Shown piece by piece: positions 12,172 through 25,019 of a stretch of DNA of 64,000 nt (the stretch's first letter is position 1; every line of letters begins with the position of its first letter). Under the pieces are notes generated by a model that was given only the letters and a program-made list of their open reading frames with translations, was not told where the DNA came from and searched no databases. The position numbers were made by a program, and so were the translations under genes. Location: NCBI GenBank assembly GCA_030063045.1, contig JAQSEB010000248.1, forward strand, positions 1-64,000. The letters are read 5' to 3'. Origin of the DNA: Pratylenchus scribneri (lineage: Eukaryota; Nematoda; Chromadorea; Rhabditida; Pratylenchidae).

Positions 12172-13645
12172 CAGGGTGGGGCAAAAGTTCTGCAAGTTTT
12201 TTCGAATGATTATTTTAGGTCTTTAATATAAAGTTTATTCAATTTTCTTTTTAAATTCAAATTCTCCAATCTTTTTTACCCTTATATCAACTATGATAGG
12301 CCTGTTAATAATTAACTAAATTATTTTATAATTGTTTAAAAAAAGGTCCATTCATTTTAATCCTGAAAATCCCTTTTTTGATGAAAAATTCTTTAGGGAA
12401 TAACTCAAGAATGGGAAAATAAAAATTTATCAAATTTTCGGGATTAATAAATCCATATCTTGGCTTCATAAATTGCTAAAAATTTTGCATCCCACCCTGA
12501 ATATAAAAAAGTGGCATAGAAAAATGTTGAAAAAATCCTGCGACCATGGGAAAACCTAAAAATCGGCCTAAAAATGCCCCTCAAAAATGGTCTTAAAATG
12601 GGGTGGCTGTTCTCAAAATTGGCTTTTTTCATAAAAATAGATAGAAGAGTAATATTTAAGCAAAAAAATTTCAAATGGTCAAGGAAATTCAGAATTAGAA
12701 AATTTTGGCTTTTCAAGTCATTGATTTTTGCATTTTCGTATCAAAAAGTTCGTCTAGGCTAATTTTTTTAAATTTTTAATATTTTTATTTTTCTTTTTTA
12801 TATTAATTAGCCTTGTGTTTAAGCTATTAGAAAATAAAGTTAAAAGTTTTTAATTTGCAATTTAAAATAGGAAATGCTCCTAAAAAATGAGCGACCATTT
12901 CAACCTTGAGGAGGACATGTATTCAAGTCCGCCTCCCAAAGGAGAGTCTCCAAATTCCCAAATCTTTTAATAATTCCAATAAAGGGCATAATAATTTATT
13001 ATTATACCAAAAATGAAAAAATTTTATTTATCCATTAAAATTTTATTTGAAAAAAAACAGACTTGCAGAACTTTTGCCCCACCCTGTATAAACCAAACCG
13101 CTCAACAATGGCAATTTGCCATTATTATTAAATTGATGGCATGAAGATTTTCATTGCCCAGAAGATGAGGATAATAATTCCTTTGGTAGTTGATTAATTT
13201 TATATCAAAAGCGTAAATTTTGGCATGAACTAGACTAGGTAAATATTTAGTTAAAAAAAGGCCTCGTCAAAGTAAAAATGAATATGCAAAAATGTCTTTA
13301 AAATTAAAATAAATGAAAACATCATATAAATTTATTTTCATTAGATTCGCTGCACAAAAAAAACATTTGAAACAAGGACACAAAAATGCTAGCAAAAATT
13401 TATTTTAAAAATATATCAAAATTTAACTTAATTATCTAAATCTAAAATTTATTTTTTTTTTCAATTTTTATAGGTCAAGGATCTGCAAGCATGGGAAACG
13501 CCGGCACTATTCTGAAAATAATAAAATTTTTTCATTAAAAATTGTTTAAAAATTTTAATCTCATAAAATTATGGATTCAATTTTCAAAAAAATTTAAATC
13601 AATTTTTTGATGAAATCTATAAAAAGTTGACCGAAGTATAAAATG
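10080..13645 (+). repeat. AT-rich modules with variable islands, group 1
   Basis: Each copy has a conserved left block (CTCATAAAATAAAT, then TATAAATT, then AAATTTAATAAAAA), a non-conserved island, and a conserved right block (CGAATATTTAAAAT). Islands here are at 10591-10609 (GATTGATAACGCCGATGGA), 11234-11252 (GAATTCAAGTAAGCCACAT) and 13626-13643 (GTTGACCGAAGTATAAAA). A second conserved block lies upstream of some copies: GATCTGTAA at 10091, AACGCCGGCAC at 13499. The 12172-13086 element is inserted between copies. Function unknown. Confidence 0.6.
12172..13086. mobile_element. 915-bp non-autonomous TA-flanked DNA transposon (Tc1/mariner-like MITE)
   Basis: Terminal inverted repeats of at least 25 bp start CAGGGTGGGGCAAAAGTTCT at 12172 and end at 13086 with the exact reverse complement (AACTTTTGCCCCACCCTG). 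Both ends are flanked by TA (12170-12171 and 13087-13088), as expected for Tc1/mariner-type insertion. Termini of the CAGGGTGG-CAAAAGT kind are common in that superfamily. The interior has no transposase-like frame on either strand, so it would need a transposase in trans. The intact termini suggest a fairly young insertion. Confidence 0.8.
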
Positions 13646-13689
13646 AATATTAAAAATAATTGAAAATAAAATTTTAAAAAAAAATAAAT

Positions 13690-13749
13690 TTTGAAAATGC
13701 TAAGCTTCAAAAATATTTTTGAAAATGCTAAGCTTCAAAAATATTTTTC
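13690..13749 (+). repeat. Two-copy short tandem repeat
   Basis: A unit of about 30 bp containing GAAAATGCTAAGCTTCAAAA occurs twice in direct succession within the right block of the module ending here. Confidence 0.6.
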
Positions 13750-13813
13750 AAATAAAATTATAGAATAAAGTCAAAAATGGTACAAAATTTTTAATCAAGG
13801 ATTCATTTTTCAG

Positions 13814-13964
13814 TTCCGATTATCGAAATGCTTACAAAAATTTATTCTCAACCGTATCATCCATATCACCAATGTCGAATGTGCAAACAATATTCATAAA
13901 TAATTACCTTAATGGGAATAATAATAATTCAATACAAAGGAGAAATCAAATCTCATTAAGATGA
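13814..13964 (+). pseudogene. Orphan copy of the SRSX terminal exon
   Basis: Preceded by TTTTTCAG (13806-13813), this frame reads SSDYRNAYKNLFSTVSSISP and so on to LR-stop at 13962-13964. It is nearly collinear with exon 6 of the SRSX gene (9023-9173), including the Asn-rich part. Similarity continues into the 3' flank to about 14,100 (shared CACTGTCAAATAAATTAAAG). The reading frame is intact with only conservative changes, but no upstream receptor exons are seen nearby. It is therefore a stranded exon of a duplicated and mostly lost receptor. Confidence 0.8.
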
Positions 13965-16230
13965 AATATGTATATTCAAATTTTAAGAAAAAGATTATTA
14001 TCAAACACTGTCAAATAAATTAAAGATTTATTGAAAGAAAACTTATTCAAAATATTCAATTAAAAAATAAATGTATACATAGATCAAATTCCTTCAAAAA
14101 TTTGTATTAAACTAAAAGATTACTTTCAAAAAATTTATTTTAACATTTGTAATTTATTTTAATTTTATCAATTATGGACACCCAATAACAGTTATTTTAA
14201 TAAAAATCGAAGTCAAAATGTGTTGAAAAAGTTTTATAGAAAATTTTTTATGTGTTGGAAAATTTTTTGAATATTTTCCAAATTTTTATGCTAATTTAGT
14301 ATTTATTTAGAGTTTCACTTTACATTCGTCCAATTTTGATTGCCACGGATGCCACTTTGGAATTGTCAAATCCACCGCAAAAATTTTTTTTATCATTGTC
14401 CCTGTGAGTGCTTATTTCGAGTTTCGAGACTGAATTATAATTTCGATAAATTTATTTTAATATTTGTAATTTTTTATTTTTGTTCTACTATGCCCAGAGC
14501 CAATTTAATAAAAATCAAGGTCAAAATTTGTTGAAATATAAAATTTCAAACATAAAAATTTTATGAGTTGTAAAATTCTTAAACATTTTCGTTTTCATCA
14601 TTGGTCTTCACTTTTAGATAAATCTGAATAAATGGCATTTTTAAAATGTAAGGTGAAAAAATAAATATATTAAAAATATTAAACAATTCAAAATAAACTT
14701 TTATTAATTTAAGAATTTAATTTTTTTTAATTTTTTCTTGTTTCAGATATGTCCCGATAATTATTTAAATTGAGAAGGGAATTTTCTTTTTTTATCATTT
14801 TTTATGTTGAAAAATTTTATATGCTTTAAAAAATGTGAAAAAATCTATATTTTTAATTTTCACATCTTTAATCTTCAATCCGTTCTAGCTCTCTATTTTA
14901 ACAAAAATTTATATAAAAAATTATAAAAATTTATTCTTTTATTTTGAGATAAATAATTTTAGTTTAAAACATTTTTAAAACATTCCACTGAATTCAACAT
15001 CAGCTAACAAATCTAATTTTAATCTGCCAATTTTGACAAAAATAAATATATTCATTTTTAGATTTTTAAAATTATTTTTATTAAAAAATTTGCATTCGAT
15101 TTGTGTATTTCTGATGCAAGCTTATTTAATTTAATGGGAAATTTTTGTATCTATTTATAATTTTTAATGTATAAAATTTTATGGGATGTAAAAATATTTT
15201 TTATTCAATTTCCATCTTAATTTAAAATGAATAATTAATCATTTTAATTAATAATTAAATAAATTATTTATTTTCAATAAATAAATAAATTAGGATTAAA
15301 AATAATTTTTGGATTAACTTTCTTTATTCATTAAACAATAGATTCGATTATGCTACATAAATACTATAACCAAATTATAAGAAAATTTTTACAATTATAA
15401 AGAAACGAAATTTTGGCGTTCTTTCATATTTGTACAAAATATAATGCCATCATTTCATTTTTGATTATTTTTTAAAATTATTTTTAAATAAATTGTTGAC
15501 TCTTTCGTATGCTATTTCTAAATTCAATTTTTTTCAATGGAATTTATAAAATTTTAATCAAAAAATATTTTATGGAATTAAAATTAAATTGAAAATAAAT
15601 AAATTTCAATTAAAATAACATAATTGAGGATGAGGATTAATTCTCAATTTTTTATCATTATTAGATTATGCTACATGAATTTAGCCCAAATTTAAAAAAA
15701 AAATTTTAATTTTAATTATAGAAAACATATTTTGGCATTCTTTCACTTTTATACAAAATATAATTTTATTTTTTGATTATTTTTTTAAAATTTATTTTAA
15801 ATAAATTGTTTCCCATTGGGCCAGAGGTATATTTTAAATTCAATTTCTTGAATAAAAAATTTTAGATAAAAATATATTATGTGTTTCAAAAATTTACTTG
15901 AAAATAAATAATTTGGATTAAAACAATTTAATTTGTAGATTTATTTCAATTTTCAATCATTGTATTGAATCATAAATAGGCTATTGATTACATTTTAGCC
16001 TAAAGTCAAAAAATTATATGAAAAAACATTTAAAAGGCGATGTTTTCTCAAAAAAATTCAAGTATATTACAAATAAAAAACATGGTATTTTTATAGAGAG
16101 ATCTACAAAATTATAATGGATTAAATTTGATTTGTGGCCAGAGGTCTTTTCTCGGTGTCGTTGGAAAATACCAAATGGACTGCTGGTTAGAGATCGTGAA
16201 AAAAATTGTTCAAAAAAAATATATATATTG
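13965..16230. other. Gene-free AT-rich region with a small coding-like relic
   Basis: At 14316-14375 a GC-richer patch reads YIRPILIATDATLELSNP on the + strand. Related patches occur at 26,640-26,757 and 36,046-36,165 (and 41,759-41,878), so it is a dispersed exon remnant of an unrecognised gene. Near 16,090-16,200 another coding-like patch (PFGIFQRHREKTSGH on the minus strand) resembles one at 30,590-30,690 (ILHRHRKRNSGH). Nothing else is supported. Confidence 0.4.
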
Positions 16231-16382
16231 TAATATTTCACCTCTTAATGCCATTGAACATTTTTTTAAATATTTCTTGCCAATATTCCATTTGCCATTT
16301 TGGCCAGAATCCAAAAGCATTTTCCAGCGAAATTGAAGCAAACAATTCATTGAGTAATTCAGCTGGCATCCATTTTGAATTC
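16231..16382 (-). pseudogene. Short minus-strand coding relic, possibly F-box-like
   Basis: On the minus strand an ATG at 16380-16382 opens about 49 codons, beginning MNSKWMPAELLNELFASIS and containing FGFWPKWQMEYWQEIF. The pattern PAELLNELFxxI followed by spaced Trp residues is reminiscent of an F-box-type motif, but the fragment is too short to be sure. No flanking exons are seen. It may be related to the GKDGWQF relics at 31.2 and 36.9 kb. Confidence 0.3.
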
Positions 16383-16554
16383 ATTTTTAGATCTTTTAGT
16401 GGAAAATAATTTGAAAAAAAATAATTTCTTGAATATGAATATCTGTAATATTAAAATTAAAGTCAAAAAAATTTTATTTTTAAAATATTTTATTAATTTA
16501 TTACACAATAAACATTGCAAAAATATGAGATTTTTCTTTAAAAAATGTCCAAAT

Positions 16555-17447
16555 ATTTACATCCCATAAAATAAATTGTTTCAATTTTATATAAATTTTT
16601 ATCAATAGTTTAATAAAAAAAATGCTTACACCCAGGACGAATATTAAAAAACTTATAATTAAATTTAAAAAAATTCTTATTATATATAAAAAAATAAATT
16701 TTCTCGGTTGAAAAATTTTTGGAATTTTATAATTTACGTATAAAAATAATTAATTACAAAATTTCTATTTGCTCAGATCAATCCGATAAAAATTTCATAA
16801 AATTATGAAAATCGGATCCTAAGGTTAATTTTGGTTACTGATCAGAGGAATTTGCTGATGTGAGTTAGATGTAATTGTATGTGAAAATTAAAAATGAATA
16901 AGTAAAAGATCTCTTTTTGGTCGTGAATTGAAAAAAGAGTGAAAAATTTTTCTATAGACTAAATTTTTGCATTGTTTAATTCTTCTTGTGAAAATAATAT
17001 AAAATAGCATTGATATCATTTTTTTAATTTTTTATAAATCAATTTAAACTAAATGAATTAGTTTAGATTCATTGAAATTAGGATTTGATTTGACTCTTGA
17101 AAAGAAGAATTTTTTATCAAAAAAGGTAAAATTTTTCTTTAAAAAATTCAAAAATATTGTTTCTCATAAAATAAAATGATTTAATTTTCTATAATTCTAA
17201 ATTAATCTTTTAATGAAATTTAATAAAAAGTACACAGTCGTCTACAACGAAACTAAAATTAAAATGATTTGGTTTTGATTCCTGATTGAAGAATAAATTT
17301 TATATATTCAAAAAAGTGAGATTTTTCTTTAAAAAATGTTGAAAAATTCAACTCATACTATAAATTGATTCAATTTTCTATAAATTTACAATTTACATTA
17401 ATTTTCGGATTAAATTTGATAAAAATTGAAATTGAACGATTTCGAAA
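16555..17447 (+). repeat. AT-rich modules with variable islands, group 2
   Basis: Three copies. Islands are at 16620-16637 (AAATGCTTACACCCAGGA), 17230-17247 (GTACACAGTCGTCTACAA) and about 17426-17447. The last two copies carry the alternative leader of the TTTTGATTCCTGATAAAAGAA type about 60 bp before the CTCATA box. Confidence 0.6.
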
Positions 17448-17449
17448 CG

Positions 17450-18840
17450 AATTTACTTTTTATTTTGATTGACAGAAATATTTTAAATTAAAAGGAAAAT
17501 TCTAAGAAAACATTTTATGTGTTTAAAAAAAAATTAAAAATAATCAAAAAAAAAAAATATTAAGAAATACGAAATATAATTTTATTATTCATAATAATAA
17601 ATTACTTTTTTATTTTAAAATTATTTATTATATTAAAAATTGATACAAAACTGAATTTTGGCAATAATTGGATGGAAATGAATGGAAATAGATCATTCAT
17701 AAAATCAACTAATCATAAAAAATGACTAATAATTTTCTTTCTTTTTCTGTGCCGCTAATCAAATTTTTTGATCATCGAAGGGCAAAAAGGAGAAGAAATC
17801 ACCGATTTGAATTAAACAGAAAATAAGTACATGTTTTAGTTCTACTTTTTTCAATTTTAATTTTATTTAAAATTTTTTTTCAAAATGGGTGGGAAGTTGG
17901 GTTCCATTTTGGTTATTGCAAAAAAATTCGAAATTAAAAGGAAATCTATAGAAAAAAATTTATGAGTTTCGAAAAAAATTTAAATTACTCCAAAAATGTT
18001 TAAAAATACAAATGTTATTTTTCGATTGTTTAATACTCCTAACAATTAATTATATATTACACAAAAAAAAACATAAATTAATTTTTTATTCTTTTAAAAT
18101 AAAAAATTGCAATTAAAAAATGAATTTTAAAAAAATGAAGTAAAAAGCAATTGGTTGAAAATGAATTGGAAATAAATTGGAGAAAATAAGGAATAATAAT
18201 TATGGAATTTTCAGCATTTTTCCTCACAATTAATTTATTTTCCTTTAATATTTCCTATTGAGAAAGTTCATAAAATCATCACTTCAAATTTGGAAAAATT
18301 CTTATATGGAAAATTTGAGGAAATATTTCTGTCGGTAAATTTTTCATTCAAATTTCAAATATTGAAAGACATCTATATAAATCCTTAATTTCTCTATCTT
18401 TTTGCTTTTCAAAGATCAAGAAATTTCATTTACTGGAGAAAAAAGAGGAAGATAAGAATATTAGCCAATTTTTTTTTGAATGAATTTGATCAGTAACGGT
18501 TGAACTCTAAATTAAAAATATAAGCACGATATTTTAATTGCTTTTTTTTAAATTTTAATTTTATTTAAATTTTTATTTCAAAATTGTTTACTCTTTGAAT
18601 TTTTGTTTATTTACAAAATATTCCAAACTAAAATGAAATATTATAGTAAAAAAATTATGAGTTTAAAATAAAATTTAAATTACTCAAAAAATGTTCAAAA
18701 TTCATATGTTATTTTTTGATTGCTCCTGTCATAAAAATAAGCAATATAAAATATATTTATTCTATAATAGAACATAAAAAATTAATTTGACAAAAATGAA
18801 TTAAAAAGCAATTAGAAAAGCAAATGGTTGAAAATGAAAT
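17450..18840 (+). repeat. Left copy of a 1.4-kb direct duplication
   Basis: Collinear with 21,992-23,400, with many small differences and indels (for example GGCAATAATTGGATGGAAAT at 17,658 and 22,194, and the GATCATCGAAGGGCAAAAAG patch at 17,770 and 22,300). The GC-richer patch could be an old exon, but frames are not conserved between the copies. It is an old segmental duplication. Confidence 0.7.
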
Positions 18841-18926
18841 TTTAATTGTTATTTTAAATAATTTTTGTTTCAAAAATGCAAAAATTTATTGGACATAGAA
18901 TGATATTTTTTATTTTCGCGTGTAAG

Positions 18927-19475
18927 GATGGAATTCATTTTAGCTAATTTTTTTTGAAAATTTACGAAAATTTATTAGTTAATTTCAGAAAATTTTTCTT
19001 TTTTTGCTCTAATTATTCTTAATTCAATGATTTATTTGTTAAAATTATTATAAAAAAGGCAAAATTCCAAAATTTTGAAAAATGTCTCTCTTTTTGCAAT
19101 TCCAACTCATAGACAAATTGAGGGATAAATTTAAATAAATTATTCCTCATTATTGAGTGAAATCAGACGAAAGTCTATAAGTAAAGGCAGACAAAATTAT
19201 TCACTATTTATGAGTTGAATAAATTAATTTTGGAATTGCATTGCCTTTAATTAGATAATGCTTAAAATTTTATTGAATATATTTTTACAAAATTTGTAGG
19301 AATTGAATTCATTTTAGCTAATTTTTATTTGAATATTTTCGAAAATTTGTTAGAAAATTTCAGAAAATTTTTCTTTTTTGTTCGAATAATTCTTAAAATT
19401 TTTAGTACCATTTAATTGTCAAAATTATTATAAAAAAGGCAAAAATCTAAAATTTCGAAAAATGTCACCTTTTTG
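18927..19475 (+). repeat. Direct repeat of about 170 bp, two diverged copies
   Basis: Copies are at about 18,927-19,100 and 19,299-19,475. Both run from GAATTCATTTTAGCTAATTT to AAAAATGTC and share TTATAAAAAAGGCAAAA. They differ by substitutions and small indels. No coding signal. Confidence 0.6.
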
Positions 19476-20112
19476 TTAATTTTATTAAATAAAAATTGAG
19501 TAAAAAATATTTTTTATCTATCAATTACCAATTCATTTTTACAATTTTCCACTAAAAATTAATTACATTTTTGATCAGTCCAAAGAAGAAAATAAATTTA
19601 TTATAAATATTTAATCAATTTTATGCTTAACCCATCAAATTTTTTTTTGATTTAATATATAGAGTCAATATTGATATAAAATTTATTAAAAGATCAAAAA
19701 TACAAATAAAAAAAATAATAAAATTTTAAATTAAAATTTAAAAAAGGATCAAATAATATTTTTATATTGATCATTCGTCAATTTTTAGTTTATTATACAA
19801 AGATTACTTGCAAGGATATTTAAAATTATTCGGAGTGTGACATTCTGGTGTTTTATTATGGTGTAATTAATTTTATAATTGGCATAAAATTTTATCCAAT
19901 TAAAAAAATAATATATGTGCATTATATATTTGAAATGAAAAAATTAAAAAATATGGAATTTAATTATTAAATGGAGGAAGGTAGTCGAAATTCTCCTTTT
20001 GCGCATTTTTGAAAATTATAATTTGTGTTTTTGGTTTTTTTTTTTTATTTTTTCATTATCAATTTTGTAATTATTGTAAATTTAAAAAATTGAATAAATT
20101 TTTTATATGTTG

Positions 20113-20264
20113 TAGCCGAAAATGAAATTTAGCCGTTTCTGAAACGGCTAGCCGAAAATGAAAATGGCTTTTATTTCAATTTCGGCTAGCCGAAAATGAA
20201 ACAATCAAATCGGCTAGCCGAAAATGAAATGTTTCAAAAACGGCTAGCCGAAAATGAAAATAGC
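20113..20264 (+). repeat. Palindrome-containing minisatellite (CGGCTAGCCGAAAATGAAA)
   Basis: Five copies of TAGCCGAAAATGAAA, four of them preceded by CGGC so that the 10-bp palindrome CGGCTAGCCG is formed, spaced by 10-25 bp of variable sequence. GC content is far above that of the surroundings. Each palindrome could be a binding site for a dimeric protein or a small cruciform. Confidence 0.75.
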
Positions 20265-20309
20265 ATTCAAATCAAAAAGTAAGTATTTTTTTAAGTCAAT
20301 TTTTATAGG

Positions 20310-21770
20310 CCAAACATATGCAAATCACGCATATAAGCCCAGCATAAATCTGAAAATTATAAAATTTTTCTTTAAAAATTTCCAAAAATTTTAATCTCAT
20401 AAAATAAATTAATTCAATTTTTTATAAATTTACATCATTTTTGAATAAAATTTTAAAAATTTGTCCGATACAACAACGAATATTTGAAAATAACGAATAT
20501 TAAAAATAAAACTCTAATAAAATAAATTTTAAAAATATTAAGCTTACAATAGAAATATTATATATTCCCAAATTTAATAATGAAAATGAACTGCAAATAA
20601 TCTTAATGAATATGCAAAAATGCCATTTATCATTATAATATATGAAATTACCGTTTAATTTTACTTTTATTAGATTTTCAATATAAAAAAAACACTTGAA
20701 ACGACAATACAAAATTCTTCTTTAGAAGCTAATTCATTTATTATATCACACTAGTAACGCCGACAGAAATGTGAAAATTATAATTTTTTTAAAGATTGTC
20801 AAATAATTAAAATCTCATAAAATAAATTTATTCAATTTCTTTAAATTTACATTAATTTGTATTCTTTGATAAAAATTTATATTGGTACCCACCCCAGAAC
20901 GAATTTAAAAAAATTTAAATAAAATAAAAAATATGCTTAACAAAAGAATCGATCAAAAATTCAAGAATTTTTTTATTTGCGAATAAAAATTACAAAAAAA
21001 TTTATTAATTGAACCTTGAGTCTGAGGTGAAAATTAAAAAATTTAGCTTATTTAAGTAATTATTTAGAAATAAATTCAGAACAAAAGGCTTTAAAGCACA
21101 AAATTTAATAGTTAAAATGTAATTTTAAAATAAAATTAAAAAATTATGCTTGCAAAAAAATGTTACTTATAAAACGGTAGATCTTTTCAAAAAAGAAAAC
21201 CAATAAAATATAAATCTAAAATTTTAACTCACTCAGACCAATCCTAGCCGAAAATTAATTATTTGGCTTCATTATTCGAAAAATTTGTATTATTGCAATT
21301 TTATATAAAAATTACAAAAATTATTTTGAAATAAATTTATTTATTAAAAAATTAATATTAGGATTTAATTTTGAATAACAAAAATATTGTGATCTGCCTC
21401 GCTATTTATAAATTTTATTATAATTCAAAAAATGAAAATTAAATAAAATAGAAAAGAAATTCTTTTATGGTTTATTTCTTTTAAATTATCAAAAAGTAAA
21501 TAAATTAAAATTTTTTATGAGAATATGTGAAAATTTCTTTTTGCTCATTTACAAAAGAATAGTTCATTATAAAATGATTAACCAAAAAAATTTAGGAAAA
21601 TGTCTTCATTTTACAAAATAATTTAATTACTTGTACAAAAAATGAGAAATTTTTTCTTAAAAAAGTTAAAAAATTTTAGATCTCATATAATAAATTAATT
21701 GAATTTTCTATAAATTAATAACATTTTTTGGATAAAATTAATAAAAAAAAATTCGAGAGCAGTGTACGAA
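20310..21770 (+). repeat. AT-rich modules with variable islands, group 3
   Basis: Islands are at 20460-20476 (TTTGTCCGATACAACAA), 20876-20899 (contains GGTACCCACCCCAG) and 21748-21766 (AAAATTCGAGAGCAGTGTA). The first copy has the upstream block ending CCCAGCATAAATCTG at 20,338-20,352; the second has AACGCCGACAGAAATGTG at 20,756-20,773. Confidence 0.6.
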
Positions 21771-21991
21771 TATATAAATCAAAATAGAAATATATTTTAA
21801 ATTAAAGAAATTATGCATATTTTATAGGTGTGTGACATTTTAGTTATCAAAAAATGCAATTTCTAGAAAATTTTAATTAATAAAATAAATTTTATAAATA
21901 AAATAGCGCTTGAACTTTATAAAAAAATAAGCACACATTTAGATTCTGCTTATTATTTTAATTTTATTTAAATTTTTGAAAAGTTTAGGAG

Positions 21992-23400
21992 ATTTACTTT
22001 TTATTTTGATTGACAGAAATATTTTAAATTAAAAGGAAAATTCTAAGAAAACATTTCATGTGTTTAAAAAAAAATTAAAAATACTCAAAAAATATTTAGA
22101 AATACGAAATATAATTTTATTATTCATAATAATAAATTACTTTTTTATTTTAAAATTATTTATTATATTAAAAATTGATATAAAACAGAATTTTGGCAAT
22201 AATTGGATGGAAATGAATGGAAATAAATTCATAAACTCAACTAATCATAAAAAAAGACTAACACTTTTCTTCCTTTTTGTGCCGCTAATCAATTTTTTTG
22301 ATCATCGAAGGGCAAAAAGGAGCAGATATCAGCGATTTGAACGGAACAGAAAATAAATACATGTTTTTAATTTTATGTAAAATATTTTTTGAAAATGGGT
22401 GGAATTCTTTCGTTGAGTTTCATTTTGTTTATTGCAAAAAATTCGAAATTAAAAGGAAAAACTATAGAAAAAAATTTATGAGTTTCTAAATAAAATTTAA
22501 ATTACTCCAAAAATGTTTAAAAATACAAATGTTATTTTTTGATTGTTTAATACTCCTATCAATTAGTTATATATTTACAGAAAAAACTTATAAATTTACT
22601 TTTTATTCTTTTAAAAAATAAAAAATTGCAAATAAAAAATGAATTTAAAAAAAATGAACTAAAAATTGTTGAAAATGAATTGGAAATAAATTGGAGAAAA
22701 TAATGAATAATAATTAGGGTATTTCGGCATTTTTCCTCACAATTAATTTATTTACTCTTAAAATTTCCAATGAGAAGTTCCAAAATCACTGATTAAAAAT
22801 CAAGTGCCATCCATCGCTACTTTTTCTTTGTTTTTGGCACTAAAAAAATTCTGATATGAAAAATTTGAGGAAAATATTTCCGCCGGCAAATTTTTCATTC
22901 AAATTTCAAATGTTGAGCGACAACTATAAATCTGCAATTTCTCTCTTTTTGCCTTTCAAATATCAAGAAATTTCATTTGCTGAAGAAAAAAAGAGGAAGA
23001 TAAGATTAATAGTTAATTTTTTTGAATGAACTTGATCAGCAACAGTTGACCTTGGCATAAAAAAATAAGCACCATATTTTAATTCTGTTTTTTAAAATTT
23101 TAATTTTATTTAAATTTTTTTTCAAAATTGTTTATGATTTTCTTTGAGTTTTTATTTATTTACAAAATATTCCAAACTAAAAGGAAAATTTAAGTAAAAA
23201 AATTTATGTGTTAAAAAAGTAAAATTTAAATTACCCAAAAAATGTTTAAAATGTGCGAATGTTTTTTTTTGATTGCTTCTATCATAAAAATTTAAGCAAA
23301 ATAAAATATATTTATTCTTTTAAAAATAGAACATAAAAATTAATTTGACAAAAAATGAACTAAAAAAGAAATTGGAAAAGCAAATGATTGAAAATGATTT
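21992..23400 (+). repeat. Right copy of the 1.4-kb direct duplication
   Basis: Partner of 17,450-18,840. A 98-codon frame at 22060-22356 is open here but broken in the left copy, and its first two thirds are AT-run translation, so I do not call it a gene. Confidence 0.7.
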
Positions 23401-25019
23401 GAAATATTTGGAAATGTTAATAAAACAAAATTGGAGAAAATTTTGAACATTTTGCCGTCCCAATTAATTTTTCTTTAAATTTCAAATTGAGGAAATTACA
23501 ATACAAAATCAACTAATTAAAAAATTAGGTGTCGCCATTGATCCTTTCCAAAAATTAGATGGATTGAAGATAAAATTTTTTAGACAATTTTTAAAGAAAA
23601 ATTTTATAATTTTCAAATTTATGCTGACTTTTGCCCGCTTAAGATTACGAAATCAATTCTTTTGTAATCTTAACATTTTTAAATTTTTTTTTTAAATTTT
23701 TATTTTAAAAATACTTGGCGATTAGTGTATCGTCTTTATTAAATTTTATGTTAAAATTTATTTAAATATAGAATATTGAATCGATTTATTTTATTAGATA
23801 AAATTTTTTGGAGAATTTTTAAGAAAAATTTAATAATTTTCAATTTTTTGTCGGCATTGCCTACTAGATATGCAGATCCATGACATATAAAAATTATCTA
23901 AAAAAATTTTAATTTTGATTTGGAAAATAAATTAAATCTGTTACATTTTTTAAATATTATTTTATTTAGAAAAAATAATTTTCCTTTATTTTATTCAGCT
24001 TTTGTCTCCAGCTTTTATATTCATTCAAATTCAAAGCTCATCACAATTCGAAATGCCCTCTATTTATATAGTCGTCAAATCGGTGGATACAAAATGGGCT
24101 GGTTGGTTGGAGAATGGAGATTATGAAAAATGCTAATAAAATAATTTAATTCATATTATGATTTAATGTAAAAATAATGCAAAATTAATTTTAAGATTTT
24201 ATTTATATTTAAAAATTGAAAATAGGTTTTAATTTTGACAAATGATAAAAGAATAATATCTTTTATCTTATAAAAAAGTTAATTTACATCTCATAGGATA
24301 AATTGATAAAATTTTTATAAATTTACATTAATTTTCGATTAAATTTAATAAAAAATTCAAGGGCAGCCGCAACGAATATAAAAAATAAAAAAAATTATAA
24401 ACAGAATTAAAAATTAAGTTTACCTGGAAGAGAAGTGTTTCCTATTTATAATTTTTAAATTGTAAATTATCTTGACCAGAAAAAGACAATTTTTATTATG
24501 ATTGGATTTTGACTCATGATAAAAGAATAATTCATTATTTCAAAAAATTTTTCTTTAAAAAATTTCAAAATTTTTACATCAAATAAATTGTTTCACTTTT
24601 TATAAATTTACATCAATATGGATGAAATTTTATGAAAAGGACTCCATTGATTCAAAGATTTAAAATAAAATTGTAAAAAAATTAAATTTAAAAAAATTCT
24701 TCCCTTACAAAAAAGTGTTTTATAAAATGGTAACAAAAATTTTTTAAATAATTTTATAATTTTAAAACTAAAAATAATTAACTGAAATTTCTACTTCAAT
24801 TGGCCATTATACAAATTACAATTGAAGCACAATATTTGCTACCTTTTTAAATGTACTTATAAATAATAATAATTATGACTGTAATTGTAAGCTGTAAAAA
24901 CCAGGAAATTATTAACATTTTACTCAATGGAATAATTTAAATTCATGGTGCGCAAAATTCATTTTAAGCTAAGTGGGCAAATTTCTGGTGCGCAATTTTC
25001 GATTTTACATTCATTGCCC
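23401..25019. other. Gene-free AT-rich region
   Basis: It contains two modules, with islands 24355-24372 (ATTCAAGGGCAGCCGCAA) and 24640-24652. A coding-like patch at about 23,995-24,126 (AFVSSFYIHSNSKLITIR) has no recognisable family. The rest shows nothing. Confidence 0.45.

Noticed and set aside
12444..12762. Open frames on both strands inside the 915-bp element as a possible transposase
   Set aside because: Neither contains a DDE/DDD pattern or a helix-turn-helix I can recognise, and they are too short.
22060..22356. 98-codon frame with a basic C-terminus (FDHRRAKRSRYQRF)
   Set aside because: Most of it is translated A/T runs. The paralogous copy at 17.5-17.85 kb does not keep the frame.
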